The notes beneath the pieces were generated by a model. It made no database searches. It saw only the letters and a program-made list of their open reading frames with translations, and was not told the DNA's origin. A stretch of 64,000 nt of DNA from Phalacrocorax aristotelis (Eukaryota > Chordata > Aves > Suliformes > Phalacrocoracidae), in the NCBI RefSeq assembly GCF_949628215.1, contig NC_134281.1:45094512-45158511 (forward strand), written 5' to 3'. Both the position numbers and the translations under genes were made by a program. Positions 48,187 to 61,600 of the stretch are shown here, piece after piece (position 1 is the stretch's first letter; the number at the start of each line of letters is the position of its first letter).

Positions 48187-51090
48187 ACAAGACAGCTAAG
48201 ATGGATTTCAACATCGTTCTTTGCTAAAGGGTATATTTTCAGTTTCTTTAGTTTAGTGGTCTTGCCGTGCAAGCCTTTGTCAGGCAAGATAATATCTCCT
48301 ACTTAGTATTTTCATAAGGATCTTCCTGTTTTCTTTTCTCTTTAAAGAGCATTGAAAATTTAGCATTTCACCCACATTTTTGTGGTCTTTTGAATGGTAT
48401 CAGCTGCTTTGCAGTGATCTCAGATGGATTTTAAGGTTGGTTTTTCTCCCAGCTGGAAAACACCAATGGCATAACAGTTTCATCTGTGCAGTTAGTCAAA
48501 AGTTCAGGTTTTGGGTGCAAGCTATCACAGCAGATACCATTTGTACTATGACCACCTTGAGAATCAGAGAACTATTAAAAACCCTCAAATTAGGGAGCTG
48601 AACACACAGTCAAATAAAGGAATTACATTTTTCTTGATGAGCTGTAGTTGGATTCTGCTACTGACAATGTCAGATACAGCTTTAGCCAGTACAAGCTGAA
48701 TCATGTACTGCTGAGAGTTTGGTGGGATTTTTTTTTCCTCACTTTTTTTCTTTTTTTCCCAGTAGTCAGAAAGCTTTAAGTGATTTTCATTTTGGCATCT
48801 TAAAGTTACACTGTGTAATTTTTACTTTGTTCAGTCACTGCTGACACAATGATATGGCACAATAGTAGCTTGATTATCATTTAAGTAATCCTGTCTGGAA
48901 AAATGAAAATTTTATATAGCTACTGCAGTGTTTGCAAAAGGAGAACAATCCCTATGATGTAACATTTACAACAGAAAAACAAAACATAAGTGATGGGCTA
49001 GTAGCTCTTTGGATTTCCCTCTGCCATAATAAAACTGCATTTAAGAGGGGAATAAGAAACCCTCTAACTTCATGGGTGTGGGATTTCAAGCTGGAGAAAG
49101 TCCACTAGAAAATCATGGTCTCACTTCTGGCTAGCTGGCTGCTTCTCATGCAAAGATAATTCTTGAAACTTGGAGACAGAATAGAAGAAATTGTCAGAGC
49201 AGAGGAAGTTGGCCACCTATATCATGCCTCCTTAGACAGTGGGTGTCCTTGCGAACAGTGGAAGTCAAGCCATTTTTGAGAGAAGCAGGACAATAGTATA
49301 GAAGAAATGGGGGAAATAGAGACAGGTAAACTTCAGCCAGGCTCAGATGGGAAGGCCATGTTGGGTTATTCTTCCAGCCAGAAAAAAATGAGGAATCTAG
49401 ACACTGTGGCAGAAAAGGCTAATCCATTCACAATGGTTTTCCAAGAGCCCTTTGACTCTGTGGAAGAAGAAGCATCTGAGACCACTGAAGGACCTATGCA
49501 TCTTAACTAAAGAAAACAGCAAACTGCATATCCAGGGGACTGATCTTGCTAACCGTAATTAATACAAAAAATGGTTTATCTGCTTTCCTACTCAAGCTGT
49601 CTCTCCCCGCTCCCCTAGCCTGCTATTTCACATAGAAACAAGTTTCTACAGCCAGGGCAAATCATATGCCTTAAAAGAAACATATCAGGACCTCTTGCCA
49701 GTACTGCTCATTCAAAGCAGACAGATTCTGAGGGTCAGCAGTGAGAAAAATGCTTAGGCACCTAATGTGCCTATTCAGGAGCTGATGCTAGAAGGCTTTA
49801 TTGGCTGACTGCTTGAGTGTTCAGAGCTTGGAATTAGAGAAAAGCCGGGAAGAAATGTGCTTTTGGAGTGCTTTCAGTGCTCTTTAAATTTCTTAGGTAC
49901 ATAGTATCAATAGCACAAACTGCAGAATTCTTACTCAGAACGGACTATTCCATTGTAGAAACTTTTTCATGCCTTAAAATGGCGCATGCTGATCCCAGAT
50001 GTTAGAACTAATCAAAACAATGCAACAGCTAGAAAACTTAGTATCAAAAGGCACAATCTAATCTGCATGTTAAGTACCTTTTGAAAATGCAGATTCAGGA
50101 AAAAAAGTTTAAAAAACACCGACATGCCATTTCAACAGTATAATTAAAAGCAGGTAAAGCATAAAATTATGAATAATAAAACAGATACATCCCTCATTAC
50201 TCTTTTTTTAAAAAATGTATTTCATGCAAAAAATAGATTAGATCCTATTAACCGGGTATTGGCTAAAATTTATCTTGAGTTGACTGTGTCTGTACAGCTG
50301 TGTAAGAAAATGAAATACATGGTCACTGAGGGCCAAATGACACAGGTGCAAGGTAATTTCAAGGAATATATAAGAAGTAAATGGAGGACATGGGTTGCTG
50401 TGTAGATTTTCAGTTAGACAGTAATGACATGGTTGGTACTACATATGCACACTTTGTTGTGAGTTATCTCCCCTATTATGGGTAGATGCAGGGGTAAAGA
50501 GGGGAGTCTTATCAGTGTGATATCATTTTATGTCTGCACAGTATGAGAGGATGAGAAGGTAGTTTTTTAGTGTTCAGTGTGCCAGCCTTGTTGAGCGGGA
50601 TTGTAAGCAGAATCAAAGAGGGAAAAGTCCTTCTCATCACTAATGTCAATGGCCACTAGTGTTCCTGAGGATGGAGTAATGGAACCAGCAGTAAGCTTTG
50701 TTTTGGAAACATTCAACATATTCAACAACCCCCACTGGTAGTAAGCCTCACAGTTATAATGGAAAAATGCAAAATGTCTGAGAATCAAAGGAAAAGAGTG
50801 CATCTTTTGAGCAAAAGGCATGTTCTCTGCTAACATAGCTTGCTGAAGTCAAGACATGCAGCATGAGAGAATTTGGTCCATACACATTTGGTTCCCTATA
50901 GGGATGCAGGTCTGCTACTGTCTTATACACAAATAACCTTGGCCCCTTTTAAAGAAATATTTTGGGGAGTAGAGTAGAGGTCTGGAAGTCCATGAGGAGC
51001 TTGTGTCAAATGACCCTTTATCAAAAGAGAAATGGTCATGTCCTTACTAACTGTAATGTAATCTCATCAGCCATGGGATGATTATGTGTA
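48187..51090. other. Non-coding stretch, nothing recognised
   Basis: No supportable gene. A glutamate-rich 67-codon frame at 49307-49510 (plus) and a 78-codon frame at 50169-50405 (plus) lack exon signals and any recognised domain. Part of 48187-48720 could be eroded upstream sequence of the hAT fragment, but I could not match it. Confidence 0.45.
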
Positions 51091-52430
51091 CACAGAATCA
51101 CAGAATCACAGAATGGTAGGGGTTGGAAGGGACCTCTGGACATCACCTTGTCCAACCTCCCTGCTTGAGCAAGTACACCTAGAGCAAGGGGCACAGGAAA
51201 GCATCCAGGTGGGTTCTGAATGTCTCAAGGGAAGGAGACTCCACAGCCTCCCTGGGCAGCCTGTTCCACTGCTCTGTCACCCTCACAGGAAAGAAGTTTT
51301 TTCTCATATTGAGGTGGAACTTCCTGTGTTTCAATTTGTGCCCATTGTCCCTTGTCCTGGCGTTGGGCACTATTGAAAAGAGCCTAGTCCCATCATCCTG
51401 ACACCCACCCTTTAGATATTTATAGATATTTATGAGATCCCCCCTCAGTCTTCTCGTCTCCAGGCTGAACAAACCCAAGTCTCTCAGCCTTTCCTCATAT
51501 GGGAGATGCTCCAGTCCCCTGATCATCTTTGTAGCTCTCCGCTGGACTTGATCAAGCAGTTCCACATCCTTCTTAAACTAGGGGGCCCAAAACTCCAAAT
51601 GTGGTCTCACTAGGACAGAGTAGAGGGGGAGGATAGCCTCTCTCGACCCACTGGCCACAATCCTTTTAATGCACCCCAGGATACTGTTGGCCGCCTTGGC
51701 CACAAGGGCACGTTGCTGGCTCATGGTCAGCTTGTTGTCCACCAGCACTCCCAGGTCCTTCTCAACAGAGCCACTTTCCAGTAGTTCAGCCCCCAGCCTG
51801 TACTGGTGCGTGGGGTTGTCCCTCCCCAGGTGCAGGACCTTGCACTTGCTTTTGTTGAATTTCATAAGGTTCCCCTTGGCCCAGCTCTCCAAGCCTGTCC
51901 AGGTCTCGTTGGATGGCAGCACAGCCTTCTGGTGTATCAGCCACACCTCCCAGCTTGGTATCATCAGCAAACTTGCTGAGGTTACACTCTATCCCATCAT
52001 CCAGGTCATTGATGAATATATTAAACAGGACCGGACCCAGCACAGACCCCTGGGGAACACCACTAGTGATAGGGCTCCATCCAGACTCTGCCCCATTGAC
52101 CACGACCCTCTGAGTTCTGTTGTTGAGACAGTTCTCTGTCCACCTCACTGTCCTCTCATCCAACCCACACTTCCTTAGCTTGCCTGTGAGGACACTATGG
52201 GAGACAATGTCGAATGTCTTACTGAAGTCGAGATAGACAACATCTGCTGCTCTCCCTTCGTCGACCCAGCCAGTCACGCCATCGTAGAAGGCTATCAGGT
52301 TGGTCAAGCATGATCTTCCCATGGTGAATCCATGTTGACTACTTCTGATAACCTTCTTGTCGTCTACATGCCTGGAGATGACCTCCAGGATGAACTGCTC
52401 CATCACCTTACCTCTCCTGTCCTCCACAGT
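51091..52430 (-). mobile_element. CR1 LINE, 5'-truncated, reverse-transcriptase part
   Basis: The 3' end (plus-strand left edge) carries three copies of the 8-bp CR1 terminal repeat (CACAGAAT, 51091-51114) and the GGTTGGAAGGGACC motif. Reading the minus strand, the second half of the CR1 polymerase is clear: [69 protein letters not shown] and the FADD active-site box (51971-51960). The C-terminal thumb follows ([61 protein letters not shown]). It is inactive: one extra base near 51891-51892 shifts the frame, a TAG (51580-51578) interrupts it, and the endonuclease half is missing. The 5' edge near 52412-52440 is approximate. Few lesions suggest a moderately young copy. Confidence 0.95.
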
Positions 52431-55142
52431 GTACGGTGGAGGTAGCGAAAACTCAGGATTAGGTAGTTCATCTGTCATGACTTACATAATTAATACCTGT
52501 GATACTACAGTGATCGATCGTATGGTGACATTGTTGAAGCTGAAAATAGACCCTATTGATTGCAAACCAATAATAAATTTTTTTCCCAGCTTTAGTTGAC
52601 AGAATTTAGAAAATTTCAACCTGGCGTTTTCTTTTTGCATTACATTATTATATATGATAAAGAGGCCTCAAATCTGTATTTATGGTATATCTAGGTAACA
52701 TAAGGCTTTAGGCCTTTGTTTAAAAGGAGACTAAAGATGTTTGTATGGAAGTCCTGTTCTTTTTCTCTTCTAGATGGATGTCTCAGGAATACATTTGTAA
52801 GAAAAACTCTGGAGTCTGGGTTCAGAATTTTGTTTTTCTTGCTGTACTGAAGGTAGAGATAAGCCTTACCTAAAATTGTTCAGATGCTTCCAGGCTTCCG
52901 GAGAGTGGCGGTTTAGATGCCAGATTGATTTGAGGTTGATGCAAACCAAATCTTCTTGTTAGTCTTCCACAACACTGAGTAGTAATGCTTCAAGATGAGG
53001 ACTTGAGATCATATAAGTGTGGTTTATAACTTAACACTTCCTTGGCATGAGAATTGGTACATGACTGTGTGCCTGTTCTGTGTACATTACAGTGCAAAAT
53101 GGGGTTTCAGAAGCCCACAGCCTTGATTTATGACTGACAGAGTCATTTAGTGCCATTGTGCTACAGTATTTCCCTGAGATTTGAAAGGTGAATTCAAGGA
53201 TGTTTTTGTCAGTAAACACGACTACTACCCACAATTACTTCTAGTAATAATAATAATTTAAAAACAAATTGGTGAGAGGGATTTTTACTGGTTTTTATGT
53301 AATAAGGCACAAGATTTGACTGCAGCTTTACTTGTTAGGTATAGGAGGCAATGCCTAGCTACTTAATATGAGACGATGGGCATGGATTTACTTGGGGAGG
53401 GAAGACATGATATGACTTAGTTGTGTCAGTCCCATGCATGCAGCTAGATCAGCCCTTGTAGATCAAGCTGTTTTTGAGTTTGTTCTAAGTTATTGTAGTT
53501 ATATATTCTAGTCTCAGAACTTAGAACTGTTTAAGGGCACAGAGCTTGGTAAGTCATCACCTTTTACCATATTTAGGAACACCTTAGAAACATACCTGTT
53601 GGAGAAGAACTGGATACAATTTATTCTGATTTGAGGGTGTGTTGTATAGATAGGATCTCAGGGAACCTTCTAATCTCTCTTCCACAAGACTGATCATGTT
53701 GCTCGATCCTCGCTGACCTATAAACACCTGTATTGAATTAAAGTCCAATATTCTGTATCTTATTGGAGCTGGGAGCAAATGCTGAAGGAAGAGCAGAAGA
53801 AGGGGGCAAGCATGTAGTCAAACTTTCTGAGTATCTTCTTCCAGCTACTAATAGTGTGCAGCCTAGGGACTTCTTTAATTAGTACTCATGTTGTTCTGTT
53901 TTATAGATATTGACCAGTTTTACTATCACAATTTTTTCTAATCACTTTTTGAATACATACATTCACAATATTCACAATGTCCTCTGATGGTAAGTTTTAT
54001 AACTGTTAGTTAACCTCCCCGCTAAAAGCTAACCTATTCTGATTATATAGAAACTGCCACAAGATGTTTTCCTCTGGCACCACCTCTGCTCTGCACCTTA
54101 CAGGAGAGTGACGTAGTCCATAATCAGTGTACTGCTTAGTATTATTTTACTGGTTGGATTGCAAAATATTTAAAGACATGTTAGGGAAGGAAACTTGTCA
54201 CAGGACTGAACTCGGTTTGCTGTGTGCAGACACCCACCTTTAGGGTAGAATGAGATAATTTTAGGAGCCACCTTTCTTCAGGGGAGACAGAATGGAGTGG
54301 GAATTGGTGGGAAACATTAAAAACATGAGCACTAAATTCTTTTTGCACTGTGTTAGGTTCAGATATTTGCCCTAACATCTGGTTTCTCTACCACTTTCAT
54401 CTTAAATCTAAGCTGGGTTTTCTTAGTAAACAAGCAGCAAATTCATCACTATGAGCTTTCTAAAAAGCGAAAAGTTATTTTAAAGATCTTTTTGGAGTTT
54501 TGTTTCAATTGCACAATAAACTTCCATTCATGACTAAAGATGCGTGCTTGAGGCATCAACAACCGTTTTTCTTTCCTGCATTTCAGCCATATTCTGTGAA
54601 ATTGGACCAAAAAATCTATTAAATTAGATACACCAATAGGAATTGATTTTGAAATGGAGAAAAAAAAATTATTATTCCTTCTGATATTCATATAGCTGTG
54701 AATTCATCTTGATTCAATTTGTACCAAGGGGTGGGAAAACACTTTTTGAACTGTTTGAAAGCATTTAATAGTCCTGTGATGCACAGTTGATTTACAGCTG
54801 AGCTGTACTGGATTTCAGTGCCATATGTCTGAAAGTTTGAAGGTATGATATGGAAAATTATTACTTTCCCTGTTATTCTGAGTAATTGCTCTCTAATGGA
54901 CTCTTTCAGCTTTGAGACTGTTTTATTGCTTAAGGTAACTGTTAGCTGATACCAGTTAATACAGCTGTGATTATACACCAGCTCCTGGGAGGATTTTATC
55001 TGTTCCCTAGATGACAGAAGCCCTGTGTTCCGTGTTAGCTTTGCAATTGCTTTTGTAAAACAATTATAAAACAACGCAGAAAATTACAAAAAAAAAGCCC
55101 TTTCCTTATAGGAGTGATAACTTATATTAGCAGAAACAAAGG

Positions 55143-55240
55143 GCTTGCCAAAGTGATATGGACCATTGGTCCATCTAGTTCAGAGTCCTGTCTTAGGCAG
55201 CAGTGAGTCCTGGATGCTTCAGAGAAGGAGATACTGCAGT
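55143..55240 (+). repeat. Ancient interspersed repeat fragment (tentative)
   Basis: The wording TGGACCATTGGTCCATCTAG, TTCAGAGTCCTGTCTTAGGC, AGCAGTGAGTCCTGGATGCT, TCAGAG recalls an old amniote repeat with a 'GTCCATCTAGYCCAGTATCCTGTCT … GGCCAATACCAGATGCTTCAGAG' consensus seen widely in turtles, crocodilians and birds. I cannot assign the family. A 15-bp near-palindrome, TGGACCATTGGTCCA, lies at 55159-55173. Confidence 0.4.
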
Positions 55241-58200
55241 AGGGTAGTTATGGAATATTTTTTTTTAACTGAAGTTTTGTTGAACATCTTATGATATGAG
55301 GAGCTGAGAATGAACTATTCCATGGTTGGCTTTATACCATTCATAATGTAGCTTAGTCACCTATTTATCACTGTTTTTGAGATAAAGTTCCAGATCTCTG
55401 TGGGATTTCTTAATCTGAGGTGCATTCTCTTCTTTTGCTCATCTTTACCACCTGTGTCTGACATTCCTTCTGCTTCTACAGTATCCATTTTGGCTTGAGT
55501 GTTAACTATATTCTTGATAAAAGGTAGCCATTGATACATTAAACAGAGTTTTTTGCTATTTTGATTTGTTCACTATCCTCAAGTGCTCTTCCATTAAGTT
55601 TGTAGCATAGTGCTGTGCCATCTGAGATTTCTTGTATTTACCAATAGGAGTGATTTTAGGAGCTTGTCAAAGGAGTGTTTTTGGAGATCACACAGTCGTC
55701 CTGATTGGAAGTGCAGTCTGTTCACCAGCCACAGATGTTAGAAAATCATGGGTGCAGCTTGTGGCACTGGTGAAGTGAAAATTCTGCCTTGGATGAGCAA
55801 GTACTCATCCAAATAGGTACTTTACTCAGTTAAGCATGCTTTTGTGTACTTATTCCATTCATGCCTCAACCACCCTGATCATTGTATTTTCTTTTAGTCT
55901 GAGGAAACAGTGTGTTTCATGTTGAAATTGCATGGGAAGAGAGAGGAAATATTTTAAATAATTGAGAAATAAGGTAGCTACAGCTAAGCTATGATTTACT
56001 GAATATGGCATCAAGTGCTGAAAGAAAGTAGAAAAAACTGAGACTTCTAAAATCTCACAAAAAATGTCTGGAAGAGGAGCTTGATTTCTTCATAAGGTGC
56101 TGAGCAGCTGTGGAGGGCAGGTGGCAGCAGAAATTTGTGGACATCAGCAAGATGAGCTCTGAAAATTTTGTCATCATTTGTATCTCTTGGAATTTAGAAG
56201 TTTTGAGCTTAGGCAAAAATTCAGAGTGGCTTAGCAATCACCTCTAAAGACTGGTACCACTGATTTCTTGGCAGAGGACTTCAACTCCGCTCTGTGCTAC
56301 CTAGCATTTTCCTCAAGCTGGTGCACAGGCTTCCAGGGACTTGGTGTGTGTCTTACTCTTTTCTTACTTGTAAGCTCTTCGTGGCAGGACATACTCTATC
56401 CTTACACAAATCACCTCAGCCCTTCTTTATCAAGCTGCTCTTTGGCTGCTCTTTGTTGTTCAGATATGACTGGACTTTTCTTCAGGAAAGAGGTAAGCCC
56501 AAAGAAAAGAGGTGGTCTTCCAGTTACTACTGAGCTGTAAGCTTGATTTGCATATGAGATGATCACCTTCTCTCAAAAACCTCTTCTGATTAATTTGAAC
56601 AGACAGAATAGTTATCTGAGTGTCTGATCTTAGCACCATCTTCTTTATTTGCCTTTTATTCTTTAGGACTGTTTAGTATGAAAGTAGTCCTGACTGAAAC
56701 TCCCCATGTACAGCATGCTGTGCAGGATGCGGTCAGACTGCGGACTTCTCTGATTTAGTAAGGATGCAGTTACTAGTAAGGCAGACCAGTTTGGGCTGGT
56801 GGTGCTGAGATGTGGCCAAGCAAGCTGCAGTGCAGGGAGGTGTAGGCTCTTGGCTCTACTGTAATCCTGCAATGTAGGAGGGGAACATCACCTGTCAGCA
56901 ACATGGAGGGAGGCCTCAGATTAAAAGCTAAGGAGTGGCAGTATTGGCATCTCTGGGTTCAAGACCTTGGAATTTTTTAATTGTTATTTTTATTTATTTA
57001 TTTGTAAGACTAATGGGCTGTTCTGTCTCAAACAATAGTTGTGGAACCTGTAAGGCCCCTCTCAGTACTGAGCCTGGAGATACAAATGAAGATCCAGGCA
57101 CACTTATTTCACTGTACTTGTGCTGTGATGAGGCTGTAGCTTGCTATACACATGAAATGGGTTGAGATGTAATGGTCTAACATACTTCAATGGCCAGTCA
57201 TCAAAGTGTTTCCCATTATGGACGGTAGAAGAGGAGGAAAGTGGGGCAGCTCTTTCTGCTTCAGAAGCAGTGCCTTTGGCAGTGTTGGTGGTGGTGCAGT
57301 CCCATTCCTGCAGCGGTACAGATACTATACTTCCAGGCTTCTCCAGATCAGGCTTTTATCTGCGCTTTTTCTGTATTATTTTCCAGGACATTTTGCCCAG
57401 GTAGAAAGAGGAGAGGCTTGTCTGAGGCCTTTTAGAATGCTGTTGGCTATTTGGTGTCCTGGCCATCAGATGTGCTCAGAGTACTACAGAGCACATGGTC
57501 AGCTTGTCACACTCTGGACATATAGGACTCACTCTGTCTGAGAGTTTATGTATGCGTACTTTCTAGCATGCAGGCAAAATGTGGGGAGAATCAGAGGTGC
57601 CCTTTTAAATGAACAAGTGAAAGAGGAGCCAATAATTCTTCTATAGGGGTACATAAATTCCCAGGGGCTTTTGTTGTGGGTTATTCACATCCCACGCGTA
57701 AGACACTCTCTCCTGGATAATTTAATCTGCCTCAAGGGAATTCAATGGCCTTCCTGAGGGGAGCTACAAGTGGCACGCAGGTTGGGGAGCAAAGGAATTG
57801 GACTATAAGAAGGGAGCTGCATGATGCTAAAGGACAAAAAGAGAAAATAATGATGTTTTGAAACAGGGTGATAGACATCTATAGACTGACGCTGAGAACA
57901 GAGAGGAGTTTAGGGGGAGGGCAGGGGTTGTCACTGAATGATCCAAGCCATAGGAGACCTGTCTAGTCAACAGAGCAGTAAATCTGAGCTTTCCTGTGTA
58001 TATTTATTTTCACGTCACAATCTGTTTAAGCAAGAAAAGCACATTCTAATTGCACTCTAAACAAGGATTTCTTCTTCAGCATTTTACAGCTGTTTCTTGT
58101 ATGCAGTGCCAAGCTGATCTTGGTGAGATGTTCTAGCACAGCATGGACGTGAGCCCAGTGGGCGGATGTTTCTTTTGCTGCGTTTTCATTCACTGTTTCA

Positions 58201-58538
58201 AGGGGCAGTTGAGAGACTGTTTTGCTCCTTCATAATGGTTTATAATTCATTAAGGCCATTACTGTGGGCAGAAGTGTACATCGGGCATAGAAGCACTCTG
58301 GTGCGCAGTAAGAAATAAGATGCTTTTGCAGTAAATGCTGCAGTCTGACCGGAGTTAACTTCATTTAAGACTAAAGAGCAAGGATAATAGATAAGATAGT
58401 GGCTGCTGGAAAGGCGATACCAGGAGCTGAGCTGACTTACAATACCGGTGACATCTCAGAGCAACGTTAAACGCTTTGGGCTGAAAAGCTCTTGCATCCA
58501 GTTATAAGATACATGTACAGTAGTGACCTAATGATTTG

Positions 58539-58600
58539 ATCCTGCTCTTGTTGAAGCTGACAGGAGTTTGACTAAGTGCAATGAGAGTTTGGATAATATG
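58539..58600 (+). repeat. Degenerate palindromic-repeat fragment (weak)
   Basis: GATCCTGCTCTTGTTGAAGC followed by TGACAGGAGTTTGACTAAGT and GCAATGAGAG resembles one arm of old reptile/bird palindromic repeats with a 'GATCCTGCTCCCATTGAAGTCAATGGGAGTTT'-like core. Diverged, one-armed. Confidence 0.25.
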
Positions 58601-61600
58601 GACAATGTGAACAGAAGAAGGGCTCTTACCTATGGAAGAACTTTGTTAGAAAACTTGCCTTTCTGTACCTTCGCTGTGGTTACCTTTGAGGGTTTTTTGT
58701 TTCCTGGATTCTGAATTCAGAACACACTCAAAACAGAAGTCAAATCAAATTTATTTAAGAGCTGACACTGTGTTCAAGAGAAAATCCTGAAATAAGAAGA
58801 GGCAAGAATTTGAACTGTGAAAATGAGCTGGATCCTGCAGTTGTGTTACACAAGCTGGGAGCAATACCTTTGATTAGGATGCCGTGCGGCGTGAGTGTGT
58901 GTTGCTGGGAAGGAGCTGCACTGTACCCTCTGCAGCGATGCAGCCTAAGCAAGGCCAGTCTTGTGCTCAGTTTACGATTACAGTGTCACCCCACTAGAGG
59001 GATTTTTCACTTGCTGAGCTCAGTCCCACTGCTCTGCATTTGTGCACAGAGTGCTGTTACTACAGCTGAGATAGAGGAAGCTGATTCTGTTGCATACAGC
59101 GGGTCGCCTGCTCTCCCACTTGTCTAAAGCAACTTTTAACAGTGAGAAATGAGAATGGGGCTAGCAGTCTCAAACCGAAATGCAGTGAAGTTATATTCTG
59201 TGTCTTAATTTATGCACTTATATGAGAAGCCAGTGTCTTGGAAAGCAAAATTCTTTAAATTTGGATGCTTGTAGGTGTCTGGTTGCAAAATGTGCATTTG
59301 AAACTGTAGCCTCTATTTATATATTAAACAAACAAACCAGTGATTCTGGAGATAAAAATATGGGATCTATTCCAGCCGAAGTATCAAATGGACCATAAGG
59401 TCCCTCTGGACTAAGACATCTTACTAGTGGCATCCCAGTTAAATTTAGACTTTCAAATTAAAACCATTTCTGCTGAGAGGCCAAATCTGTAGGCTAGTTC
59501 TGGAGTTAATGAAAAGACAGAGATACTTCCCAAAGGTTGATTCAGCCACCTAAGATCTGGAGTTGCATGTGTGTCTCTGCTGACTCTCATGCAAGACTCT
59601 GATGCTCCTGAGTTAGACAGAATGAATTCAGGACTGAATTTATGTGTAAAGTTTTGGGTAGGCTGTACTGAGTTGAGCCACAGATATTAGCTTTCAAAAA
59701 AGGATGGAGCTAGCCTGGCACTTTTTTGGCATGAAAGGCCAGATACAGAGTTGTTACGGACATGAATCTCAAGAAAGGATTAGGTGAAGTCCATATTAAT
59801 CAAAAGTGGCTTTAATTTTTTTGTAATGGAATACTACAAGAATCCTACTGACTTTCAATGGACTTTCTTCTGTGACCCATTGTTGGTACTACACAACAAT
59901 TTCTATACTTGTGTTTTCTGAAATGCCCTCTTGATTCTACTGCAGACAGCATCTTGGTGAGCCTTGCTGACTTAATTAGAAACTGTACAAAAGAGGTGAA
60001 TGACAACACAGGAGGAGGGATGACAGACAAGCAGTTAGATACTAAATTTATCTTGGGGAGTGGCATCATTTAGAAGACTCACAGACTAGCTGCAGTGCTG
60101 ACTATATTTCAGTCTTCAGATCGTAGCAGACATACAAGTCTGAAGTAAGTACTGTATGCCGTCACAGGAAGAATAGAGATTCTTTTCAGAATAGTCTGAC
60201 AAGAGATCCCCAACAGAAACTTTGGAGTATTCATTAATAGGTAAATGACAGCAAAATTTAAACAATTGTTTTAACAAGAAGTTTTCATCAAAACCATGTC
60301 TGGGGTGGTATCCTCTGCCAGTTCCAGTGGAGGAGTCACAAGAATGAGGCCCAGAGATGACCAGAGAGGGGAAAGAAAATACACTTCAGTGGAATCAATC
60401 ATAATGCCAGCTTATGGATGTAAAAACCATCCCATTTGCTAAACAAAAGATTTTCCTGCTTTGCTTATTTTCAAGATCCCACACCAGTCAACTACTGATC
60501 TATTACCTATAGAAAATATTAGGTGCAAAATCTCCTTTCATTTGCTGTCATGGTTTGTGCTGTATTTATTCTAGTTTCAGTTAGTGAGAACAGAATGTGG
60601 CCACTTTGTTGTGGAACAAATTAATGTTCTCTACTTCAGCCTAGAAAGTACTTGTTTTGCTTTACTTAAATATTATAATTTTCTTCTCCCCCTCTGAAAA
60701 AATGGAGAAGAAAGGAGTTCTTTTGAAATTTTGACTCACACCCAAGAGCTTTGTAAAAATGGAATGTGCAATTAACACAAACCGAATTCTTCTTATCTGA
60801 AATTGTGGGGGGAAAGGCAGAATTGATGCCTCTCTTGTGCAACCCAGCATTCCCTCAGAGTAGCAAGATTCCAGTATTAGTGGAAAGCATTTTTGTAAGA
60901 CATCCCAGCCTGTGCCAGCACAGCATGTAATACACACCAAATAGGCTAGCTCATGAAGAAAAACATGTTTACAGAAACTGAAATGACTTCTTTGTTGTTT
61001 ACTCGTGAAAAGGAGAATGGCGTCAGGAGTACTTCAGGAGAGAATCTAGCTGTTGAATTATTACTGAAGTAGCATTGCAGTGTGACTAGGCAGAATTTTC
61101 ATGATCTTGAGACAGTTCCAGGAGCTGCTGAGCAAATGCCGCACCAAACAGTTGATCTCTTAGGCATGGAGAGAGGCACTGACATCTAAATACATGTCTG
61201 TACATACCACGCTGCCCAGTCACCCCAGGGACAGAGACTCACTGTTCAGTAAAAGCAAACCCTGCTCCATAACATCACTTACCTTGACAGCACTTCCACA
61301 GTGTGTTGTCTTCTTTTGCTGGTGCATCAAGTTCACTTGACTATTTCACTGCTTCACGATGTGGCCTAAATTGTCTGAGATTCTCAGTAACATATGAGGG
61401 TTTACATGTAACGATGATGCTTGTATTGATGCACACTGGCCCTCTTACAGCACATTGTAGAAATCTTGCTTCCAGTTGCAGGATTTTGGAATTCCCCTGG
61501 TTACTTCCTGTTCACTTTTCCCTGCTCCCCTCCAGGGATCTGTAATTGCCCCAGAATTTTTCTACCTCTGGTAGATATGTGTCATCATTACTTGTTAAAG

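Noticed and set aside
49307-49510. Glutamate-rich 67-codon plus-strand frame
   Set aside because: Looks protein-like at a glance but has no acceptor/donor pair, no recognised domain and chance-level length.
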